A stretch of DNA of 64,000 bases from JBKBIP01 sp046297495. GTDB lineage: Bacteria > Planctomycetota > Planctomycetia > Gemmatales > Gemmataceae. The notes below the pieces were generated by a model. That model was given only the letters and a program-made list of their open reading frames with translations, did no database searches and was not told the DNA's origin. How positions within the stretch are numbered: the stretch's first letter is position 1; each line of letters opens with the position of its first letter. The stretch spans positions 57,883-121,882 of the forward strand of contig JBKBIP010000017.1 in assembly GCA_046297495.1 (NCBI GenBank), read 5' to 3'. Below, piece after piece: positions 1 through 8,778 of the stretch. Position numbers and translations under genes: made by a program.

Positions 1-13
1 CATGTTCGGCCAT
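1..13 (-). CDS. Possible start of a gene leaving the left edge
   Basis: An ATG on the minus strand at 13-11 is preceded by GGGAGA about five bases upstream and opens a frame reading Met-Ala-Glu-His before the window ends. Only four codons are visible, so no product can be named. It would lie downstream of truB on the same strand, about 460 bases away. It may be a chance ATG. Confidence 0.25.
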
Positions 14-278
14 ATCTATCTCCCAATCCGTGGTATGATGAGGATTCCCTAAATTCCCCTCATCGGCCCGCGCCAACTCGCATCTTAATCCTCTTCGCCA
101 GATTCACCATCGGAATTTCTAAACTCCCTCTGTTTTTCGCCAATCTTTGCCCTCTCTTCCATCGTATAATTGGATAGAGGCGCGATACGCCGAGCGACCT
201 CTTACTAAGCAAGGGAGCAGTAATCATGGAGTGAAGCAATGGGAAATTATGAACATTCTGTGATGGAAGGATGGAACA

Positions 279-464
279 ATGGATGGTACCCGACCCCGCC
301 GATCGCAAGATCAGATTCGACAACAATGGTATGCCTTGTGGCGTGCCATGCGCTTTGCCCGCCATTTAGGATATGAACACTGCTTGGAACAGCAGCAAGA
401 GGAAACCGCGCGGCATCCCACCAACCAGCCCACGGATCAAAACTCACCACGTTCGCATCATTAG
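279..464 (+). CDS. Small hypothetical protein (61 aa)
   Basis: I do not recognise this protein. The ATG is preceded by GGAAGGA seven bases upstream, a good ribosome-binding site, and a TATAAT lies at 165-170 without a convincing -35 box. The middle (QDQIRQQWYALWRAMRFARH) is amphipathic and rich in Arg, Gln and Trp; the tail is polar and probably disordered. It converges on truB, whose stop codon is only 8 bases beyond its own. It could be a real small protein or a chance frame. Apart from it, the 470 bases left of truB show nothing else I can name. Confidence 0.4.
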   Translation: MDGTRPRRSQDQIRQQWYALWRAMRFARHLGYEHCLEQQQEETARHPTNQPTDQNSPRSHH

Positions 465-471
465 AGTTTCT

Positions 472-1374
472 TCACGTTGGCAGCACTTTGACTGGCACAA
501 GTAGTCCCTTCCGCTGATCCACGCGCGACACCGCGATCAAGGGACCCGATTCTAGAAATACCGCCCATTCCGTATCCGCCGTTAGCGCGGCTTGATCCAA
601 ACGGAGCGTGGTCAAAGAGACGCTCTGTCCATGACGCAGTTTCTCTCCCTGAGTGGGAGACACGTCCACGCGCGGCAATTCGCACACCGCTGCTTCCAAT
701 GGCAATAGCTGGGCGCGTGCCGTGGCGGCATCCGCGTCTAGCACCACTGCGTCGGCGGCGGTGAAGGGTCCCACTCGTTCCCGGCGCAAGATTTCGACCA
801 GTGCCCCGCAACCGAGACGATTTCCCAAGTCGCGGGCCAGCGCGCGGATGTAGGTACCTTTGCCGCAATGCACTTCCAATTCCAGCAGTGGATAAGCATA
901 CGCCCAACGCGTGATGCGCTGGATATGCACTGGGCGAGCGGCAAGCTCCACTTCCCGCCCCCGCCGCGCCAGCTCGTAAGCGCGCTGGCCGGACACTTTG
1001 GCGGCGGAAAAGGCTGGCGGGACTTGTTCGATGATTCCCTCGAAGGCGCGCAAACAGCGATCCACCTCGCCTTCCGTTGGTGGCTGAGCGCCGGCTACTT
1101 CGGTGACGACGCCGTCCGCGTCCTCCGTGTCGCTCCGCACCCCCAGGCGCAACCGTGTGCGATAGACCTTATTCATGGCCTGGACATACTCCGTCAAACG
1201 CGTGGCCGATCCTACGCACAGCACCAGCACCCCCGTGGCCAAAGGATCGAGTGTTCCCGTGTGTCCCAGCCGCGTCCGGCGCGGGAACCAGCGCTGCGCC
1301 CGATCCACCACCGCGCGCGATGTCATCCCGCTGGGCTTATCCAGTACCAACAAACCATGATCGGCCTGTCTCAT
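472..1374 (-). CDS. truB: tRNA pseudouridine synthase B (TruB)
   Basis: TruB converts uridine 55 in the T-loop of tRNAs to pseudouridine in the cytoplasm. The sequence shows the family start HGLLVLDKPSGMTS and the catalytic loop RLGHTGTLDPLATG, whose Asp (residue 43 from the chosen start) is the nucleophile. The KVYRTRLRLGVRSDTEDADG segment and the later Y-E-L-A-R-R-G-R-E-V stretch also match the family. The C-terminal part is PUA-like. The frame could begin at 1449, but that adds 25 polar residues not usual for the family; the ATG at 1374 places the conserved core right at the N-terminus and gives 300 residues, the normal size. In many bacteria truB sits with rbfA, infB and rpsO; here none is visible. 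Confidence 0.95.
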   Translation of the reverse strand: MRQADHGLLVLDKPSGMTSRAVVDRAQRWFPRRTRLGHTGTLDPLATGVLVLCVGSATRLTEYVQAMNKVYRTRLRLGVRSDTEDADGVVTEVAGAQPPTEGEVDRCLRAFEGIIEQVPPAFSAAKVSGQRAYELARRGREVELAARPVHIQRITRWAYAYPLLELEVHCGKGTYIRALARDLGNRLGCGALVEILRRERVGPFTAADAVVLDADAATARAQLLPLEAAVCELPRVDVSPTQGEKLRHGQSVSLTTLRLDQAALTADTEWAVFLESGPLIAVSRVDQRKGLLVPVKVLPT

Positions 1375-1659
1375 GGATGCGCTCTTTCTAATTGAAGGTC
1401 GGATGCTCTCATGATCCTCATGATGATTGTTCATGTTCGTTTGATCCATGCGTCATGATTGCGTTCGCGGGTAGGGACCGACGCGGATGTTTTCGACGGT
1501 GTTTTTCCATTGTACGGTACCTGACTTTGGTTCATACTGAGAATGAACTTGGTTCACGCACGCGGCCGCTCTCCCTGGGTGAACCGATGGTTGGTTGATT
1601 TGGGATCATGCTGATTTTGCCTGAACATTGGACCTGAGAAAACGACAAAAATTCACACC

Positions 1660-3114
1660 ATGAACCCACTCTTGCAACGACAAGCTCTTTTCACGCGCCG
1701 GCAATTCTTTGGTCGGTCGGTCCTGGGTCTCGGCACGGCGGCGTTGGCGACGCTGTTGCGCCAGGATGGCATGGCGGCCACATCGAACCAGAAGGAGATG
1801 CCGGGGTTGCCGCACTTCGCCGCCAAGGCCAAGCGCGTCATCTATTTGTTTCAGAATGGCGCGCCGACGCATGTGGATCTGTTCGATTACAAACCGAAGC
1901 TGACCGCGTGGCACGGCAAGGAGATTCCGCCGGAAATTCAAGGGGGGCGGCGGCTCAGCACCATGACCAGCGGCCAGACCTCGAAGCCTTGTCTGCCGAA
2001 TATCACGAAGTTTGCCCAACATGGTCAATCCGGGGCCTGGGTGTGCGATTTCCTGCCGCGCACGGCGGCGCTGGCCGATGACTTGTGTTTCATCAAGTCG
2101 ATGCACACCGAACAGGTCAACCACGCGCCCGCCATCACCTTTTTCCTTACCGGGGCTGAGCAAGCAGGTCGTCCCAGCATGGGGGCTTGGCTCACCTACG
2201 GCTTGGGGAGCGAGACGCAAGAACTCCCCTCCTTTGTGGTGATGACTTCGCGTGACAAGGAAGCGTCGTGCGGCCAAATCTTTTATGATTTTTATTGGGG
2301 CAGCGGCTTTCTGCCATCGAAATATCAAGGAGTCAAATTTCGGGGCAGCGGCGATCCGGTGCTGTACCTGTCCAACCCCAACGGCATGAGCCGCGAGGTC
2401 CGCCGCGTGCTCCTCGATGACCTGGCCCGCATGAACGAATTGACCCTGCGTGAGTTCGGCGACCCGGAAATCGCCACGCGCATCGCGCAATATGAAATGG
2501 CTTATCGCATGCAAACCAGCGTGCCGGAGTTGACCGACCTAACACAAGAACCGAAACACATCCTTGACAGGTACGGCCCCGACGTGCAGCGGCGCGGTTC
2601 GTTCGCGTACAACTGTCTCATCGCCCGCCGGTTGGCCGAGCGCGGCGTCCGCTTCATTCAGCTCATGCACGCCGGCTGGGACCAGCACCGCAACCTCAAT
2701 TCGCAACTGAAAATCCAGTGTCAAGATGTCGATGCGCCATCGGCGGCTTTGGTCCAGGACTTGAAACAGCGCGGCATGTTGGAAGACACCCTCGTCATCT
2801 GGGGGGGCGAATTTGGCCGGACGCCGTTCCTGCAAGGCAAGATCGAGGATGTGAAAAATTGGGGCCGCGATCATCACCCCTACGCCTTCACCATCTGGCT
2901 GGCCGGCGGCGGCATCCGAGCCGGCACCACTCACGGCGCCTCCGACGAGTTTGGCCACAACGTCGCCGAGAATCCGGTTCACGTCCACGATTTCCAAGCC
3001 ACCGTCCTGCACCTGCTCGGCATCGACCACCAACGCTTGACCTTCCGCTTCCAGGGGCGTGACTTCCGGCTGACGGATGTGCATGGTCATGTCGTGGAAG
3101 CAGTGTTGGGATGA
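1660..3114 (+). CDS. DUF1501 family protein with Tat signal
   Basis: Member of the DUF1501 family (sulfatase/alkaline-phosphatase fold), greatly expanded in planctomycetes; the molecular function is not established. The N-terminus has a twin-arginine motif TRRQFFGRS (Arg13-Arg14) followed by a hydrophobic stretch ending in GMAAT, so the protein is probably exported folded by the Tat pathway. Family features visible are YLFQNGAPTHVDLFDYKP near residue 65, RGVRFIQLMHAGWDQH near 330, VIWGGEFGRTPF near 380, and a C-terminal HVHDFQATVLHLLGIDH. Length (484 aa) is typical. These genes are usually preceded by a DUF1549/DUF1553 partner; here truB lies divergently upstream instead, so the usual partner is missing. 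Confidence 0.9.
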   Translation: MNPLLQRQALFTRRQFFGRSVLGLGTAALATLLRQDGMAATSNQKEMPGLPHFAAKAKRVIYLFQNGAPTHVDLFDYKPKLTAWHGKEIPPEIQGGRRLSTMTSGQTSKPCLPNITKFAQHGQSGAWVCDFLPRTAALADDLCFIKSMHTEQVNHAPAITFFLTGAEQAGRPSMGAWLTYGLGSETQELPSFVVMTSRDKEASCGQIFYDFYWGSGFLPSKYQGVKFRGSGDPVLYLSNPNGMSREVRRVLLDDLARMNELTLREFGDPEIATRIAQYEMAYRMQTSVPELTDLTQEPKHILDRYGPDVQRRGSFAYNCLIARRLAERGVRFIQLMHAGWDQHRNLNSQLKIQCQDVDAPSAALVQDLKQRGMLEDTLVIWGGEFGRTPFLQGKIEDVKNWGRDHHPYAFTIWLAGGGIRAGTTHGASDEFGHNVAENPVHVHDFQATVLHLLGIDHQRLTFRFQGRDFRLTDVHGHVVEAVLG

Positions 3115-3222
3115 AGAGCGGAGTGCTTTGGACGAGGCACTGCGGCATGATCCATCCCGTCAACGCCTTCCGGTGCCTGTCCCATACTTTCATCGGATCA
3201 GAGTACAACCAGCGAGGATGAT

Positions 3223-5487
3223 ATGTATCTACTGTTTGCCAGCACGCTGTTTGTCAGCGCGGCGTTACTGTTCTGCATGCAACCGATGGTCGCCAAGATG
3301 ATCTTGCCCCTACTAGGCGGCACGCCCTCGGTGTGGAACACGTGCATGGTCTTCTTCCAGGCAACCCTGCTGGCCGGTTACTTGTACGCCCACGGGACCA
3401 CCACGTGGTTCGGCGTGCGCCGGCAAGCGGTTTTGCACATCGTCATCCTACTTCTGCCGCTGGTCGTGCTACCAGTTGCCATCTCCACTAACGCCATCGC
3501 CATGCTACCGACGGAGTCCAATCCGATTGCTTGGGTGCTGTTGGTGCTGACGCTGTCCGTCGGTTTGCCTTTTTTTGTCGTGTCCACCTCGGCGCCTCTT
3601 TTGCAGAAGTGGTTCGCCGGCACGGGCCACCCCGCCGGGCGCGATCCCTATTTTCTGTACTCCGCCAGCAATCTCGGCAGTATGTTGGCACTGTTGAGTT
3701 ACCCGCTGCTTCTGGAGCCGAGCTTTGGCCTGGAGCGACAGAGTTGGCTCTGGACCGCCGGTTATGGCGTGTTGGTGCTGCTGATCATGATCTGCGCCTA
3801 TTGTGTCTGGCGGGGGGCGGGGGCCAAGAATCCAAAGGCCACCATCCCCCACCCAGAGCCGACAGCCCAAAGTGCCGAGAGCGAATGGACCGATGCCGTC
3901 ATGCCTGCTTCGCCGTCCGTCTTGGACGCTCGACCCTTGACATGGGGAAGACGTTTGCGCTGGGTCGCTCTGGCCTTCGTGCCGTCGAGTCTGATGCTGG
4001 GGGTGACGCTGTACATCACGACGGACATCGCGGCCATTCCGCTGTTGTGGGTGATGCCATTGGCGTTGTACCTATTTTCGTTCATTCTGGTGTTTGCCAG
4101 CCGGCCGCCGCTGCCGCATCAGTGGCTGGTCTTGGCTCTGCCCTTGGCGGTGATCCTGGCCTTGGCCCTGTTCTTGCTCGCCGGCGCGAATCCGCGCTGG
4201 CAATTAATCCCGGTCCACCTGTTGGCGTTCTTCGTGATCGCCATGTTCTGTCATGGCGAGCTGGCCCAGGATCGGCCGCCGCCGCGCCACCTGACTGAGT
4301 TTTATATCTGGCTGTCGATTGGCGGCGTGTTGGGGGGACTATTCAACACGCTGTCCGCGCCGCTGCTGTTTTCACAAGTTGGCGTGGCGGAATATCCCTT
4401 GATGCTGATCCTGGCCACGCTGTTGCTGCCACGCCGCGCGCCGGCGCCGCGCTGGCAATACGGGCTGGACGCCGGCGTGCCAATGCTCATGGGGCTGTTG
4501 ACCGTGGGTATCTTCGTGGTGTGGAAGCCCACCGCGTTGATTGGCGTGCCGGTGCTCGGCGTATTGATCAGCTCATGTTATCTCGCGGCCAGCTCTCCGC
4601 TGCGCTTGGCCCTATGCCTTGCCGCCATTGGCTTGCCTATCGCCATTCTGGACCTGGAAGGTAAGACCGTGCATTGGGAACGCAATTTCTTCGGCCTGGT
4701 GCGCATCACGGATGACACGGACAACCAACTACGCCGCTTGGTACATGGCGGCACCATGCACGGCGTCCAAAGCCTGGATGCGACCAAGCGTGAATTGCCG
4801 CTCTCCTATTTCCATCGCAGTGGGCCGATCGGGGAAGTCTTCACCACGTTCCAGAAACGACCCGAACGCCAAAATCGGCATGTTGCTGTCACCGGACTGG
4901 GGGTCGGCTCCTTGGCCGCCTATGCCTTGCCGGGTCAGGACTGGACCTATTATGAAATCGATCCAGCGATGAAGCGGGTCGCCGAGGACCCCCGTTACTT
5001 TACCTATCTCGCCGACGCACGCCAGCGGGGCGCCACCATTGACATCGTGCTGGGAGATGCCCGCTTGCGGCTGCGCGAGGCACCCGATCAGTATTACGAC
5101 CTGATGGTTCTGGACGCCTTTAGTTCCGACTCGGTGCCGGTGCATCTGATCACGCTGCAGGCCTTGCAACTGTACTTGGAGAAACTGGCCCCTGATGGCA
5201 TCTTGGCGTTCAACATCTCGAATCGCTATCTGGACTTGAAGCCAGTGCTCGCGAACCTGGCCGCCCATGAGCGGCTGCTTTGCCACAGCCGCGGCGAGCT
5301 GGAAGTCACTGCGGAGGAACGAAAGATGGGCAAGACACCGTCGCAGTGGGTAATCATGGCCCGTCAGGAAGCGGACTTGGGCGATCTGCCGAGGAACCCA
5401 CGTTGGCAGCCACTGACAGGAGATCCGCACGCCCCCTTGTGGACGGATGATTTCTCGAACGTCCTCGGTGTGTTCCGCTGGCAATGA
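3223..5487 (+). CDS. Membrane-fused spermidine synthase-like protein
   Basis: A fusion of a polytopic membrane domain and a spermidine-synthase-type Rossmann domain (754 aa). The first ~500 residues contain about a dozen hydrophobic helices, beginning ASTLFVSAALLFCMQPMVAK, which is characteristic of the fused MFS/spermidine-synthase group. The C-terminal third has a nucleotide-binding turn VTGLGVGSLAAYA, an acidic residue after beta-2 (YYEIDP), IVLGDARLRL, and LMVLDAFSSDSVPVHL. The last resembles the catalytic DAF/DxxD segment of aminopropyltransferases. Whether it makes polyamines is unknown. It starts 108 bases after the DUF1501 gene on the same strand, with GAGG five bases before the ATG. 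Confidence 0.85.
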   Translation: MYLLFASTLFVSAALLFCMQPMVAKMILPLLGGTPSVWNTCMVFFQATLLAGYLYAHGTTTWFGVRRQAVLHIVILLLPLVVLPVAISTNAIAMLPTESNPIAWVLLVLTLSVGLPFFVVSTSAPLLQKWFAGTGHPAGRDPYFLYSASNLGSMLALLSYPLLLEPSFGLERQSWLWTAGYGVLVLLIMICAYCVWRGAGAKNPKATIPHPEPTAQSAESEWTDAVMPASPSVLDARPLTWGRRLRWVALAFVPSSLMLGVTLYITTDIAAIPLLWVMPLALYLFSFILVFASRPPLPHQWLVLALPLAVILALALFLLAGANPRWQLIPVHLLAFFVIAMFCHGELAQDRPPPRHLTEFYIWLSIGGVLGGLFNTLSAPLLFSQVGVAEYPLMLILATLLLPRRAPAPRWQYGLDAGVPMLMGLLTVGIFVVWKPTALIGVPVLGVLISSCYLAASSPLRLALCLAAIGLPIAILDLEGKTVHWERNFFGLVRITDDTDNQLRRLVHGGTMHGVQSLDATKRELPLSYFHRSGPIGEVFTTFQKRPERQNRHVAVTGLGVGSLAAYALPGQDWTYYEIDPAMKRVAEDPRYFTYLADARQRGATIDIVLGDARLRLREAPDQYYDLMVLDAFSSDSVPVHLITLQALQLYLEKLAPDGILAFNISNRYLDLKPVLANLAAHERLLCHSRGELEVTAEERKMGKTPSQWVIMARQEADLGDLPRNPRWQPLTGDPHAPLWTDDFSNVLGVFRWQ

Positions 5488-5734
5488 GGTATCGGTCTCA
5501 TACTGCCCCAGTGTGTGGTGGATTCATTCAGCGGAGTTTAGAGCGGTTCGCCCACGGATGACATACACTCGCGGGTATTCCCAAAATACTTCGAATGGTC
5601 TTCATGATCCACGCACGCAATTCGCGGCCGATTTGGGAGAATAGCCCGCGGAGCCACGCTACGCCGACTGCGTGTGCGGATCAACGCTGCTTCCGAATGG
5701 TTGGTCATCCGTTCGCATTCGTTGGCCATCTGCT

Positions 5735-6442
5735 CTAGGGGTGTGCCGGTGGCACTTGCAAACGTTGGACGAAGGCGGCATGTTCGGGACTGGCTAAGCC
5801 TTGCTGCACCACGGCCAGCACTTGGAGCATGTCGCCACGCGGCAGAGCGGCGGCATCCAGCCACAGACCGGGAAAGTGCTCACTGCGCAAGACGCCCTCG
5901 GCATCGGCGTTTAGGGGCCGATACTGACCGGACTCCAGCACAAACCAGTCGATCTGCTGATCCAGCACCCGCCAGACCAAGTATTCACGCACCCCATTGC
6001 GACGATAGACGTTTAACTTGGTGTGCAAGTCGAAACTGGCGCTGCTGGAAGCCACTTCCGCCACCAGCTCGGGGGCATTCTCGACATAATCATCTTCACT
6101 GATCCGCGCTTGGCCGCCACAGGCCGGATCAATGAGTAGATACGCATCAGGTTGCGGCTCGTTGTCCAGATCGAGCCGAGTGGTGCCGTTGTCCCCCCCT
6201 TGCACGCCGGGCGTGGCGGCTTCATAGGTGCCCATCCAGGTGATCAGCTGAAAATGGGGCCGACTGTGCCGATGATGACGAACAGGGGAGGGCATATACA
6301 CGACTCCTTCGATCAACTCCGCTTTTTTGAGCTGTGGCATGGCCTCGTAGCGGCGCTCGAACTCCGCACGCGTCAACTTATCCCCCGGTTCCAGGATGAG
6401 CGGGGTTGACACAGGTGGTGAAGGAAGGTTGGAGGAAGACAT
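5735..6442 (-). CDS. Uma2 family (DUF820) putative restriction endonuclease
   Basis: Uma2/DUF820 proteins have a PD-(D/E)xK nuclease fold and are multiplied in cyanobacteria and planctomycetes; their physiological role is unknown. The core motif is readable: EPQPDAYLLIDP gives the first Asp, ENAPELVAEVASSS the Glu, and KLNVYRRNGVREYLVW the conserved Lys and basic helix. Upstream, LTRAEFERRYEAMPQLKKAE and ELIEGVVYMPSPVRHHRHS are typical family signatures. AAGGAG nine bases before the ATG supports the start. It stands alone between convergent and divergent neighbours, with no methylase or antitoxin beside it. Confidence 0.88.
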   Translation of the reverse strand: MSSSNLPSPPVSTPLILEPGDKLTRAEFERRYEAMPQLKKAELIEGVVYMPSPVRHHRHSRPHFQLITWMGTYEAATPGVQGGDNGTTRLDLDNEPQPDAYLLIDPACGGQARISEDDYVENAPELVAEVASSSASFDLHTKLNVYRRNGVREYLVWRVLDQQIDWFVLESGQYRPLNADAEGVLRSEHFPGLWLDAAALPRGDMLQVLAVVQQGLASPEHAAFVQRLQVPPAHP

Positions 6443-6879
6443 CGGGGCACGCTCCTTGGTCTTGGGAAACTGAATTTTCTTCAGCGTAGCAAGAAGCGGT
6501 CACTACCGTCAAGCGGCGAGATGGCTGGGGGAAGCATCAAAGCATCAGCCCTTGGTGACAGATCGCTACCCCCGTCGAAAGCGTTCCCTTCCAGGCCTGG
6601 CGACCTTATTGGCCGTGGGTTCCACACGGTTTTCCGCATGTCCCGTTTCTTATCGCCGAGAATTTCATCGCCATCTTGTCAAACCTTGCCAGTTTTACAG
6701 CTGAAGCGGTGGGTTGGCGTTTTCGATCCAGCGAGAAGGGCAGAGCGGTCTTCCCGGCTCTGGTCTAGGATGTTATAACCGGGGTTCGATGACGAGGAGG
6801 CCGCTCGCGCTCCCCAGCTCGCGAACTTGGTCGGTTCATCACTTCGACCCATATCGGAATACAGATCAGGAGAAGAGGT
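6443..6879. other. Gap without recognisable gene (437 bp)
   Basis: Region between the divergent Uma2 gene and the TIGR03009-type gene. A long minus-strand frame crosses it, but it is antisense to the next gene and has no family features. I see no hairpin, repeat or clear promoter. It presumably carries the promoters for both neighbours. Confidence 0.5.
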
Positions 6880-7659
6880 ATGCGTTATTGCTGGTTGGCT
6901 CTTGCCACGGGATTGGTCGGCGGCGCGGCGCTGCACGCCCAACCACAACCGGGAACCCCCGCGCCGGCTGCCAGCCGGTTGGACTACTTGCTCCAGCGCT
7001 GGGAACAGGAAATGAAGGGGGTACAGACCTTGGTGGCCCAGTGTCAGCGCTTTGAAAAAGACAAGATCAATGGCACCGAGGAAGTTTATGTCGGCACCGC
7101 ACGTTTCCTGCGCCCCAACTTGGCCGTGCTGGACATGCAAAAACAGAATAACCCCAACGTGTACGAGAAATTCGTATGCAATGGTAATCTGTTGTATGAG
7201 TATCGTCCCTTGCAAAAGGTGGTTCGCATCCACGAGCTGCCTACTCCCCGCGAGGGGCAGCAGTTCGACGACAGCTTTCTCGGCTTGCTGTTCGGCATGA
7301 ACGCCGAGGAAGCCAAGCGCCGCTATGATCTGCGCTTGGTCAAGGAAGATCAATGGTATGTCTATGTGGAGATTTTCCCGCGCTTCGCCGCCGACAAAGT
7401 GGATTTTCAGAAGGCGCGCTTGGTGCTGAACCAAAACACCTTCTTGCCGCGCGAGCTGTGGTTTGAACAGCCCAACGGCAACGAAGTGAAATGGGACATG
7501 CCGAAGATTCAAAGCGGCGTCCGCCTGGAGGCGCGCGAGTTTACCCCCCCTGGTACGCCTCCCGGTTGGAACGTGGTGCGCGTCCCCCGCCCGCAAGCCG
7601 TCGCGCCGGCGGCCAACGATCCCATGCCGGCGCCGCGCGTCGTCCGCCCGAATCAATGA
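6880..7659 (+). CDS. Secreted TIGR03009-type planctomycete protein
   Basis: Small exported protein of the planctomycete-specific TIGR03009 type; function unknown. The start MRYCWLALATGLVGGAALHA is a signal peptide with a cleavage-like AxA end, preceded by AGGAG eight bases upstream. The mature part begins with a helix (RLDYLLQRWEQEMKGVQTLV). It is followed by beta-rich segments such as YVGTARFLRPNLAVLDM, YEYRPLQKVVRIHELP and YVYVEIFPRFAADK that resemble an LolA/LppX-like half-barrel. The family label comes from overall resemblance and the LolA comparison is an inference. The last 30 residues are Pro-rich. A strong terminator follows the stop codon, so it is probably a single-gene unit. Confidence 0.8.
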   Translation: MRYCWLALATGLVGGAALHAQPQPGTPAPAASRLDYLLQRWEQEMKGVQTLVAQCQRFEKDKINGTEEVYVGTARFLRPNLAVLDMQKQNNPNVYEKFVCNGNLLYEYRPLQKVVRIHELPTPREGQQFDDSFLGLLFGMNAEEAKRRYDLRLVKEDQWYVYVEIFPRFAADKVDFQKARLVLNQNTFLPRELWFEQPNGNEVKWDMPKIQSGVRLEAREFTPPGTPPGWNVVRVPRPQAVAPAANDPMPAPRVVRPNQ

Positions 7660-7679
7660 GACAACCTCCGCGCAGTGCG

Positions 7680-7716
7680 GCCGGGCCTGTGGACTTTGCC
7701 ACGGCCCGGCTTTTTT
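7680..7716 (+). terminator. Rho-independent terminator
   Basis: GCCGGGCC, a bulged T and GTGG pair with CCAC and GGCCCGGC around a six-base loop, giving a 12-bp GC-rich stem followed directly by six T residues. It lies 20 bases after the stop of the preceding secreted-protein gene. Confidence 0.93.
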
Positions 7717-7861
7717 GCCTCCCGATGGATCGTGAAAAAATTCCACGAAAAGCGCCTGTCCCTGGATGCCGTATCGAAACCCTGGCCGTGTGGCGGGGTT
7801 TGATTTGTTGCGGCTCGTCGCTTCATTCTCATTCTTGGAAACCATTATGCGGAGGTAAGTT

Positions 7862-8518
7862 ATGTTGCGCGCTTATGTCTTTTCGTTATCCCTGGCGGGG
7901 ATCGTGTGGTTGGTCGTGCCGGCTGCGGCGCAAGAGCGTCAACGCCCCCTTCCCTTCCAACCAGGACAGGTGAATCCGGCCAACTTGCTGCAAAACCCCG
8001 AAATTGCCCGCGAACTCAAGATTACCGACGAGCAGCTCAAGAAATATCAAGAGCTAGTCCAAAAAGCGCTGGCCGATTCCCTGACGCCAGACCAGCTCAA
8101 ACGGATTAAGCAAATCCAATTGCAACAACGCGGCCTGCAAGCCTTCCAAGATGCCGAAGTGCAAAAAGAATTGAACCTCTCCGAGGAGCAGAAAACCAAG
8201 ATCAGCGACGCCATCGACGCATCCACCAAAGCAACGCGAGACTTGTTCCAAGAGCGCCCCGCCAATCGTGAGGACTTCGCCAAGAAAATGCAGGACATCC
8301 GCAAGGAGGCCACGGATAAAATTCAAGGAGCGCTGACCGACGAGCAGAAGAAAACCTGGAAAGACCTGGTAGGAGAACCGTTCGAGAGTCGTTTCGCGCG
8401 TCCTGGCGCCATTCCGTTCCAACCGCTGCGCCGTCCTGCCGCGCCGGATCAGCCGAATCGCCGCCCCGCTCAGCCGGATCAGCCGAATCGCCGCCCCGCT
8501 CAGCCGGATAATAAGTAA
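7862..8518 (+). CDS. Secreted helical protein with Pro-rich repeat tail
   Basis: Exported protein of 218 residues, function unknown. It begins with a signal peptide (MLRAYVFSLSLAGIVWLVVP, cut near AAAQE) and has GGAGG seven bases before the ATG. Residues ~35-155 are almost entirely helical and charged. They contain two copies of a motif like LKITDEQLKKYQELV and LNLSEEQKTKISDAI, which resembles the LTxxQ/Spy-CpxP type of periplasmic helical protein; this is an analogy, not a firm family call. The C-terminus is a tandem of PDQPNRRPAQ units encoded by 30-bp DNA repeats. A terminator separates it from the upstream gene. Confidence 0.75.
   Translation: MLRAYVFSLSLAGIVWLVVPAAAQERQRPLPFQPGQVNPANLLQNPEIARELKITDEQLKKYQELVQKALADSLTPDQLKRIKQIQLQQRGLQAFQDAEVQKELNLSEEQKTKISDAIDASTKATRDLFQERPANREDFAKKMQDIRKEATDKIQGALTDEQKKTWKDLVGEPFESRFARPGAIPFQPLRRPAAPDQPNRRPAQPDQPNRRPAQPDNK
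8444..8509 (+). repeat. 30-bp tandem repeat inside coding sequence
   Basis: Two identical 30-bp units (8444-8473 and 8474-8503) and the first six bases of a third encode the PDQPNRRPAQ tail of the secreted helical protein. Perfect identity suggests recent slippage, so copy number may vary between strains. Confidence 0.9.
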
Positions 8519-8560
8519 ATGATTCTCTTACATAATGTCAATCAACTAACACACAAACCC

Positions 8561-8596
8561 GACGCGCCAGCAAAGGATGTCCCGCGCTGGCGCGTC
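8561..8596. repeat. Perfect 11-bp inverted repeat
   Basis: GACGCGCCAGC at 8561-8571 pairs with GCTGGCGCGTC at 8586-8596 across a 14-base loop. It lies 43 bases after the stop of the secreted helical protein. No T run follows, so it is only a possible terminator or RNA-stabilising hairpin. Confidence 0.7.
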
Positions 8597-8778
8597 CCGT
8601 TCCCGATGCCCTTCCAGCCTACATGGAATTATTCCCTTCGTCATGCACTTCCTTTCCAACCAGAGCCAACGCCACGCTTGCGTTCCCAACCAACTTAGCG
8701 ATAATCCAAGTGGTGTCGGTTTGATCGTTCCTCGCAATCCGCGCTGGTGTCATCTTTCGTGAAAGGACCACGCCCGTC

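Noticed and set aside
5488..6442. Toxin-antitoxin or restriction-modification system around the Uma2 gene
   Set aside because: No methylase, antitoxin or second small gene accompanies the Uma2 protein, and the frames around it are shadows.
6679..7845. Long minus-strand frame of 388 codons
   Set aside because: It is antisense to the TIGR03009-type gene, which has a signal peptide, a ribosome-binding site and a terminator. The antisense frame has no family features.
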